Shown piece by piece: positions 56,680 through 64,000 of a stretch of 64,000 nt of DNA. Source of the stretch: Pilaira anomala (Eukaryota > Mucoromycota > Mucoromycetes > Mucorales > Mucoraceae); the NCBI GenBank assembly GCA_025716855.1, contig JAIXMQ010000012.1, positions 186,001 through 250,000 of the forward strand. Reading direction: 5' to 3'. The number at the start of each line of letters is the position of its first letter. Positions within the stretch are counted from its first letter, which is position 1. The notes under the pieces are model-generated. The model was not told where the DNA came from and did not search any database. It was given only the letters and a program-made list of their open reading frames with translations. The translations under genes and the position numbers were made by a program.

Positions 56680-58759
56680 TTATGCAACATAACTATACAT
56701 ATCTTTTTGATTTTCAACACGCTCAATATATTCTTTTTCCTATATAATAATACAGATATTAAATATATATAAAAAAAAACATTACAAAATGCTTAAAAGA
56801 AAAAAAAAAAAAAAACTTACCAATAAAACGTCAATACATTTCTTAATTGCAGGAACACGGGGCTTAAATCTGGACTGTAACTGAGTAATGACTTCCTCTA
56901 TAAGAGCAACATGTTTCATCACTTTACGAGTCTTCATGATTCTTACAATAGCAGCTTGCATAACAAACATACGATCTTCTTCAATCGTCTTGTGAGTTTC
57001 ATCCGTCTCTTGCTTTTGTTCCATTCTCATTTGCATATTCAAATTAATACGCACTTTCTTACTCTTGAAATCATGGTTCAACACATAACGACTTCCTGCA
57101 TCTCCCACATTTTCTGCATCCTTAAGTATCAATACCTTGGCTTTCACAAGAATACCTAAGGCTGGGTTTAATGCTTCGGGTGATAAGCCTGTAGACTTGT
57201 GTAATTCTTCATAGCTACAGCTATCCGTTGTATTAAACTGAAGTAATACCCCCATTTGATAAGCTGAGACCATAAATGTATATCCTACTTTACTCGCCTT
57301 CAAGTAATGTGTCTTTAATTCGGCTTTGGAAAGTTGGAATAACCAGTTTAATTTACGACCAGAGTATTCGTTTTGATAAAACTTTTGAAATCGGTCATAC
57401 ACTTTAACTACATCGTCAGGAAGGTTGAATGAAGTAGAAGGTGCAGAAAGTGGCCAAGATCCCGCACCAAGCACGAGGATATTAAAGTCAGCTATATTAC
57501 AGATATAATTAGTTAAAATAGATAGATAAATTCATGTATATATATACACTATACCATTGGTTGAACCTTCATGGTTTTGTTGCAAGAGTTCTTTAAATCT
57601 ATCATTCAAATCCTTACTAAGAGACATATCAGTCAACATACGTTGTAACTTGGACGTATATTCAAAACCACAAGCTTCCTTCAACTTTGAAATCATTGAA
57701 CCTTCTGCATCATCGGAAGCCGAAGTACCATTCACAAGACGTTTAGCCAACATCTTTGAATAAAACTTTTGAAACACATCTTTATCTTCAACATATTTAA
57801 ACACCGTCATCACATTATTCAACACATCTTCCAATTCATCTTCTTCTGGATTCTTTGCACTCTTCTTTAACAATTGATCACAGAAACGAGCCAGTAATTC
57901 GGGCGATTTATTCGAGGCTCCCTTACAGACCTTGTTTCGGTTCACAAATTCACCACATGCTTTATCAAGTGCAGCCACAAACCCTGCTTCGCCACTAAAT
58001 GCTGTTTGAACCAAATCATTGTATTTCTTATGCACTTCTAATAATGTATCTACATAACTCTTGGGGTCCACTGCCTCATTTTCATTTTGTGAAATACGTT
58101 CAATCGCACTCAATCCTGCCTTCTTCACATGTGCTTCAAAACTAACACGTAATGGGTTCAAACCATCCGTGATACGTGCCAAAAGTGAATACATGCGATG
58201 TAAATCCTCTTGTTTATCCGCATTCAATAAACTCTGGAAGCCATCCCAAATACTTTCTTCTTGATTCTTTACAAGCACTGTTTCACAAATAGGTATCAAC
58301 GTTTTATGTGTAGTAGGATGAAGATACATCTGAACACGTCCTTCTTCTTCATTTAATCGCGTTTCCGCCTTCTTCATATAATCAGGTACACTGTTCTCAC
58401 TAATAAACTTTTCCGATTCGGTCTTGTAATATACTTCGGTTGCTTCAATAAATTCTTTTTCGAAGTAATCTCTATATACATCCAAATTAGATTTGGAAGA
58501 ATCATTATGATCCAAACCCAAAGAGACTATGATTGAATAAATAAATAAACGCTAATCATAAAACTTTTTTTTTTCTCTTTATACCAAATGAATCAACTAC
58601 ATTCTTGATAAGTCCAGTTTCAATCACTTCACCATTTCTTTGTTTTGTAATCAACTTTAATACTGCTGCAATAACATTATGATTTACATATTCAAACATG
58701 TACTTTTTCCAGCTCACAAGCGTCAACTAGTAAAAAAAAAAAGTAAATTAAATCATCTA

Positions 58760-58795
<36 letters not shown>

Positions 58796-59467
58796 TATTT
58801 ATATATATATGTATTTACAGTAAAGACGTCATATACATCGCTCTTTCTATCTTCATCAATCTCTCTCTTAACCCAATAACGATTAAGATACATAAAGATA
58901 TTATTAACTACACGAGCAGCTGCAGTATATCGTGTCCATTGTTTAGTATAGTATTGTAATAAAGATTCATCCATATATTGTTCTGATTCCTTTCGAATCT
59001 TTTCAAGATGATTTTTGAGGTATGTACTAAGGTTTGTATACACTTCTCCTCCAATTAATGGTGGTGCAGGTGCAGCTATAAAAGAATAAGTACTTGTATT
59101 TTTTTTTTTTTTTTTTTTTTACGCGCTTTATAGATACTTACGTCGACGAGAGTTATTTCCTCCAGGTGAAGAAGAAATTGCCGTATGTAAGTTAGTATCA
59201 CTTCGTGCACAATAGTTATGAACAGCACTAAAGAAATATATATATATATAGTATTAAGATGGGGGAAAAAAAAAAGGGGGAGGGGGGAAGGACTATGGAA
59301 AGTATACACGTCATGCTACACCAAGTTATTCTTTCATATATAGAGATATATAGATATATTTACCTGTACAAAATAGAATAACGAGTACGATCAAGACCTT
59401 GTTCAAAGCGTGTCATGATTTGGTCAAGACCTTCTTCTAAAAAGGCCCAAGTGGCGTTAAAGTCATT
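56680..59467 (-). CDS. CUL1: Cullin-1 (SCF ubiquitin ligase scaffold)
   Basis: Seven exons: 59364-59467, 59142-59227, 58819-59075, 58585-58726, 57555-58526, 56821-57491 and 56680-56739, total 763 residues from the ATG at 59467. N-terminal cullin repeats are followed by the cullin homology region ([40 protein letters not shown]) and a winged-helix end with the neddylation site [14 protein letters not shown]. The C-terminus [19 protein letters not shown] is typical of CUL1. It links Skp1/F-box substrate receptors to the RING protein Rbx1. An upstream ATG at 59495 gives [12 protein letters not shown], matching cullin N-termini, but is thrown out of frame by one extra T (see findings). Confidence 0.93.
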
Positions 59468-59841
59468 ACCAGGTGGTAATTGCATAGAACTCATGATGTT
59501 TTTTTTTATCTATTTATTATTTTCCTTTGATATATATATAAACGAAGCTTTCTTTTTATATAAGAATGGGTTCTTTATAAATGGACAACAAAGAAGGATA
59601 TAAAGAAAAAGAAAAAAAAAAGAGAGAGAGAGAGAGAAAGAAGAAAGGGAGTTTCTTTTTCAAAAAAAAAAACCCGTTATTAGAATACGTCACACGCCTT
59701 GCATCTGCAATACATACTACGGACACTGCAAAAAAAAAACTCTTTTTCTTTATTCTAAACCACATTATGCAAAGAATGATACGTTTTTTTAACAAATACA
59801 AACAAATCTATTCATCAATTTTTTTTTTAAAAAAAAACACT
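59468..59841. other. Cullin 5' leader and spacer
   Basis: Holds the out-of-frame upstream cullin ATG (59493-59495), the cullin promoter and the 3' UTR of the ankyrin gene. GA-rich tract at 59610-59645. No gene is seen. Confidence 0.5.
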
Positions 59842-60619
59842 TTATTTCTGTTCATCTTCATCTTCAGAACCTGAACCTGAACCTGAACCATCATCAACAT
59901 CTTCATCGTGAGCAATATCTGAATCATCCTATACATCTATGTCAATATAAAATGCTTTATTTCAGAATTTTTAAGAAAAAAAAAAACTTACCATAGCGGC
60001 GGCTGCACGAGCACCTTCTAACATTTGAATAATATCTTTAAATTTGGGGTTACAAATCATAATAGGTGTCATTTTATTACGATTAGCAATACTAGAAGGA
60101 AAATAAAGCTTTAATAATTGTATTCATAGGTACATAAACCTTTTTTTTTTTTTTTTACCTAGGGTCAGCTCCACCAGCTAACAACAAGTCAACCATAGCG
60201 GCTGCCATCTCGTGATCTTGAGTAGCATACTGTACTGCTAAATGTAAAGGTGTTTCTCCTTGAAGCGTATTAGGAATATCGAGATCAACTTCATCGTGAT
60301 TAACGAGTACTTCTAGACACCCGATAGAACCTGTCTTTACTCTGTATATATATATATATAAATTTAAATACAAAAATATTTCTAGTATCGAAACATTCTT
60401 CTGTACTCACGCATAATGAGCTGCTGAATTGCCAGCTCCATCTGTAAAAGAAACATCACAATGCCCTTCACCAAGTAAAATTTCTAACTCTTCTTCTTGA
60501 TCTCCTCGGCATAAGGATAACATAAGTTCATCTATACTTTTTGTTTAATTTTTTATAATTTACTCTTCTTTTTTTTTTCTTTTTACTCACTTACTGGGGG
60601 AGGCTCCTTGGTGTTCCAT
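59842..60619 (-). CDS. Ankyrin-repeat protein with acidic tail
   Basis: Five exons: 60595-60619, 60411-60531, 60159-60341, 59992-60091 and 59842-59928, total 171 residues. Three to four ankyrin repeats: GAGNSAAHYAVKTGSIGCLE, then GETPLHLAVQYATQDHEMAA, then RNKMTPIMICNPKFKDIIQM, each with the expected helix-loop pattern. The acidic C-terminus is DDSDIAHDEDVDDGSGSGSG then EDEDEQK. Small ankyrin proteins with acidic tails include Yar1-type ribosomal-protein chaperones, but the match is generic. The first exon is only 25 nt (MEHQGASP) and is inferred from a GTAAGT donor. Confidence 0.75.
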
Positions 60620-61215
60620 TTCTTTCTTTCTTTCTTGAGATGTATATATAAAAGAAAGGGGGTTACTAGAGAGGCACGTTTTCCCGAAAGTACATACGTC
60701 CACTTTTCAACGACCGCCATTAAGTTTTTATCCATATTTGGATAAACGTTTATGGCATTTACTTTGCAGAATGAAAGAAATGATATAATGTATAAAGAAA
60801 AATAACTGCAAAATGTTGTCAGTGTGGCATCGTCTCTTCGAGTATATGTATCCTACACTATTACTTCTTTTGAAGTTCATAAAGTACTTGCGGCATTATC
60901 AATTGGCATTGCTTTTAGTTTATTTCTGGAGATACATATATATATATATATATATATATAGAAAAAAACTACTAAATTAATTATAGAACTAGAATTAGTT
61001 TCAACCAAAGTATACTTGAATCTAATCTGGGGTTCAAGTAAATTCTTATTTATCAACATCATTACTAAAATTCTCTTACAAAGTACCTGAAAATTGTTGA
61101 AAGACCTCGTTTACAAATATAGGCCACAGTTTTATATGTATATATCTTTGAGAGCTGTAAAAATCTAACTACTACTAAAAAAAAAAAAAAAGTACTATTT
61201 ATATTTATTACATTA
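60620..61215. other. Intergenic, no gene seen
   Basis: 596 bp between the ankyrin gene start and the 3' end of the next gene, with a TA repeat at 60935-60960. No supported feature. Confidence 0.5.
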
Positions 61216-61941
61216 TTATAATTGTTGAGATTTGCCTCCCTCGATAAAAATATCAAGCGTGCGCGGCTTACAGTACACCCAAAGGTTATCACTAGATTTT
61301 TCCGAATACCAAACATCTTTTCCTGTATTCCACAATGCAACCATAATATTTTCTTGCACAGCTTGAGATAATAAGAAGACAGCTGTTCTGAATTGTTCTA
61401 AAGATGCTTCATCTGTACCACGTATACCCAACCGAACAACACGCTCAGTAGATCGCATCAAGCACTCATGCTTCACAAGTAGAGATGTCCTAGTTGTCTT
61501 TGTAATATCCACAAAGACACCTCTTGACAAGAATAATTCAATTAATCTTGTGGGAAAAAAGAAATTCACCTCAAATCCCTTTTTTTTTTTTTTTAATAAA
61601 TGTTGTTAAGTTTTGACTTCGGGTATACATATATTTTATCTTTTTTTTTTTTTTAGTTACTATACTTGTTCATAAAAATCTTTATAATTTTCAAGAAGGT
61701 TTTCTGCACAAAACTGCCAAGCCTTGCACATGTAAATAGGTTGTGCTCTCGTGCTTAATACTCTTCCCCATCTTCCATCTTCTCTTTCAAATACTTGGAT
61801 GTGAGTTCGAAACGTCAAGTTAATAATTCTCTTAGTTTCAGTGTTATGACCAATAAGTGCTCCCGTTTGTCTGTTAAATAGAATGGCTCTTAAAATGGGT
61901 GGCGTAACTTCTTCAAGTAGTCTTGAGGTTTCTATATTCAT
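61216..61941 (-). CDS. Unknown two-exon protein
   Basis: Exons 61666-61941 and 61216-61569, total 209 residues, joined in phase 0 (donor GTATAG, acceptor GAG). It is a compact, mixed alpha/beta-looking sequence without low complexity: MNIETSRLLEEVTPPILRAI then LFNRQTGALIGHNTETKRII near the start and VVRLGIRGTDEASLEQFRTA in the second exon. There is no signal peptide or membrane segment. The regular frame on both sides of the intron and normal composition argue for a real gene. The family was not recognised. Confidence 0.65.
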
Positions 61942-63310
61942 GATATGAAATGGGGTGGTGTGAAAAAAAAAATAGAAGAAAAAGAAGAAAAAAGGCATCT
62001 GTTATTCAGATTTATTAGGCAACAATGACTTTGTGATAAATCATTACTAGGTTTATGATAATAATATCTTATCATGAATATAGGAAGATGAATTATACAA
62101 GTTTGAAAGTTACATTACTTCTTGCCACAATCTCTTGTTTCTATAACATATGCAATCAAAGAAGATATTAAGATGGTAAGTGGTAAAAGGGATTCTCGGT
62201 AATCCAGATATACTTTTCACCTCCTCAACCCCAGAGAGAAAGAATATATACATTTGCCCTTTTACTTTAAACCAAAAAGATTCCTTTATTTAAAAAAAAA
62301 ATTTAAGGAGTGTGTAAAAAAAAAAAAAAAGCGACAGCAGCAGGATAATAAAATCTCTCTTCTTTATTTTAAATAATCTCTGTTTAATAATAATTAGTTT
62401 TTTTTTTTTTTTTTCTTTTTAGATTTGTTTTCTGTCAAACAGTTTTATTGATTATGAACATTTTTTCTTTTTCTTTTACAAGAGTTTAATTATAAGTCAT
62501 GCTTTTATTTGCAAACACATAATTACATTCTAAGAAGCACAAAAAAAAAAAAAAAAAAAACTATAAATTCTGTTGTTATCGACACATTTGAAATTATATC
62601 TTTTTCTTTTTAGCAAAATCCATGAAACAAAAAAACAAACTGGAATTTTTCATGCTTCCAAAAAGTTCATCTAATGCCAAGTTAGTCCTGTGAATGACCT
62701 GTTGTAATAATGCCTTTTAAACCAATTTTTTTTATAATCTTGGCAGTTACAATGGAATCATTTATTAGAAACTAATTCAATTGTAGTTTAGATCTGTACC
62801 TTTTAAGGAAAACCATAAACATTAGACTCAACCTTTTTTTTTTTTATTTGCAATTCGCCATTCTATTCATCCTCCCCCCCCCCCCCTTTTTTTTTGTTGA
62901 CGCAAGTTATTCCATTATGTATATATATATATATATAAAAGGGGGAAGGGGGAACAGAAAAAAATACAACGAAATAACAAAATTAACCTCTCTCTCTCCT
63001 TGTTGGGGGGTTTTTTTTTGGTGGTCATTAAATTTACAGAAAAAAAGAAAAAATCCGACTGTTGAAGTCGCACACAAAAAAAAAAAAATATTAGTACGGA
63101 AGTAAAAAAAAAAATGTTTTACAATTTTTACTATTTTTTTTTTTTTTCTGTCATTTTTTTTTTCTCTGCCATGTGGTTGGCATGGTAACACGCCTTTTAT
63201 TTTTAAAAAAAAAATATATATATATATAATTTGTTTTTAAAAAAGCAACAAAGAAAAAAGGGAAAACGATTCATATTTCATCATTTCAACAATTCCTTTT
63301 AGGAGTTTCA
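61942..63310. other. Intergenic, no gene seen
   Basis: 1.4 kb, AT-rich, with long A/T runs, a C12 run at about 62875-62886 and TA repeats at 62921-62937 and 63213-63228. It acts as the divergent promoter for the genes at 61.9 and 63.4 kb. No coding frame is supported. Confidence 0.5.
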
Positions 63311-63442
63311 ATGGCCGCACAGACCAGAAATAAAAAAAAAAAAAGAGAATTTTTTTTTTTTTTTTTTTTATATATTTTCTTCTTTTTCTTCTTATTCTAT
63401 TTCTTTTTTGTATATATATATATATATTTATATGAAGAACCT

Positions 63443-64000
63443 ATGAATTATACGCCACCTGATCCAGTTCCCAATCATCAACATCATCAAAGGCAAACTT
63501 CTCTTGCCACTGTGTATGAAGAAAATGATCCTTATAGAATTGTAAAAAAGAGTCCTCGAATAGGTATAAAAAACAGAAGAAAACCTTTTCTTAAAAAAAA
63601 AAAAAAATACATAAATTTTTTTTTTTTTTTTTTTTTTTTTGCCTATTATCCTTATTCTAAAATATAAATATATATTTTTACTTCTTCTCATTAGGTTCCA
63701 TGTCAGACAATAGTTCCGAGTTCGATGCTGCTCATTCAAGAACAGCTTCAGACAGTAGCACCAGTCGACTTTATACCGGCGCCGTCAACGAATACCACGA
63801 AGACCCATACGCCAATAAAAAAAAGAATCGAGTGATAGAAGACCGAGCCAACTCATATTTACCATACTCACACCACGAACGAGACCCGCATCAAAAATCT
63901 GAGCCGATCTATATTGAAGAATATTCGGCTCCTGCATCCACCACCTTAGGCATGGGCTCTATGCTTCATGATACCATGGCTGACCATTTAAACGCTTCTT
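63443..64000 (+). CDS. N-terminal part of an unknown protein (runs off right edge)
   Basis: Exon 1 63443-63563, exon 2 from 63695 to beyond the window, joined in phase 1 (donor GTATAA, acceptor TTAG). The product starts MNYTPPDPVPNHQHHQRQTS, continues TVYEENDPYRIVKKSPRIGS and is then Ser/Thr-rich and polar (SEFDAAHSRTASDSSTSRLY). An in-frame upstream ATG at 63311 exists but passes through Phe/Lys homopolymers, so the 63443 start is preferred. This looks like a disordered N-terminal tail of a larger protein (a wall-synthesis or membrane enzyme would fit), but nothing in view identifies it. Confidence 0.6.

Noticed and set aside
63311..63442. Upstream ATG at 63311 as start of the right-edge gene
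   Set aside because: It would encode long Lys/Phe/Tyr-Ile homopolymer stretches; the ATG at 63443 begins ordinary polar sequence.
1..64000. CRISPR arrays, prokaryotic operons, integrated virus genes
   Set aside because: No direct-repeat/spacer arrays, no capsid, polymerase or integrase motifs; all convincing genes are eukaryotic and intron-bearing.

Overview
The window is AT-rich nuclear DNA from a filamentous fungus, most likely an early-diverging one (Mucoromycota, probably Mucorales). This rests on very many A/T homopolymers, short introns (mostly 50-120 nt) with CTAAC-like branch points, Q/N/T-rich proteins, and a gene set that includes a RAB3GAP2 homologue, a BAF57-like protein and an HSPA12-like Hsp70. 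Species was not determined. I read about 22 protein genes, most of them multi-exon. I rebuilt exon boundaries by hand from splice consensus and reading phase; nearly all models close exactly in frame.

Layout, left to right. The 5' end of RRP12 (-) runs off the left edge. It is followed by tRNA-Leu(UAA), a dispersed repeat copy, a GST-like gene (-), and SET2 histone H3K36 methyltransferase (-). After a 3.2 kb homopolymer-rich gap comes a hybrid histidine kinase (+), convergent with a GT31-GT32 fusion glycosyltransferase (-). A BAF57-like SWI/SNF subunit (-) shares a short divergent promoter with proteasome alpha7 (+). Next are a RAB3GAP2 N-terminal-domain protein (+), a secreted thaumatin-like protein (+), an unknown single-pass membrane protein (-), RPL9 (+), an HSPA12-like Hsp70 (-) and a candidate 70-residue three-exon gene (-). 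From 33.6 to 40.5 kb lie an MFSD1-like transporter, an FGGY sugar kinase and an UNC93-like transporter, all (-).

Further right are a Yap1/Pap1-type bZIP factor (-), a 3.6 kb region with coding-like relics and a box C/D snoRNA, an alpha-arrestin (-), an alpha/beta hydrolase (-), the second repeat copy, an O6-alkylguanine alkyltransferase (+), striatin (-), cullin-1 (-), an ankyrin protein (-), an unknown two-exon gene (-), and the start of another gene (+) at the right edge.

There is no single pathway cluster. Themes are chromatin and transcription (SET2, BAF57-like, bZIP), signalling scaffolds and trafficking (histidine kinase, striatin, arrestin, RAB3GAP2-like), protein turnover (PRE10, CUL1) and ribosome biogenesis (RRP12, RPL9, snoRNA, tRNA). 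The least expected observations are a structured RNA at 46.78-46.90 kb whose guide matches the 18S site of the snR87/U16 snoRNA family, a small spliced gene in what looks like empty DNA at 32.3-32.7 kb, a one-base homopolymer frameshift at the start of cullin-1, and a diverged ~400 bp repeat present twice in the window.
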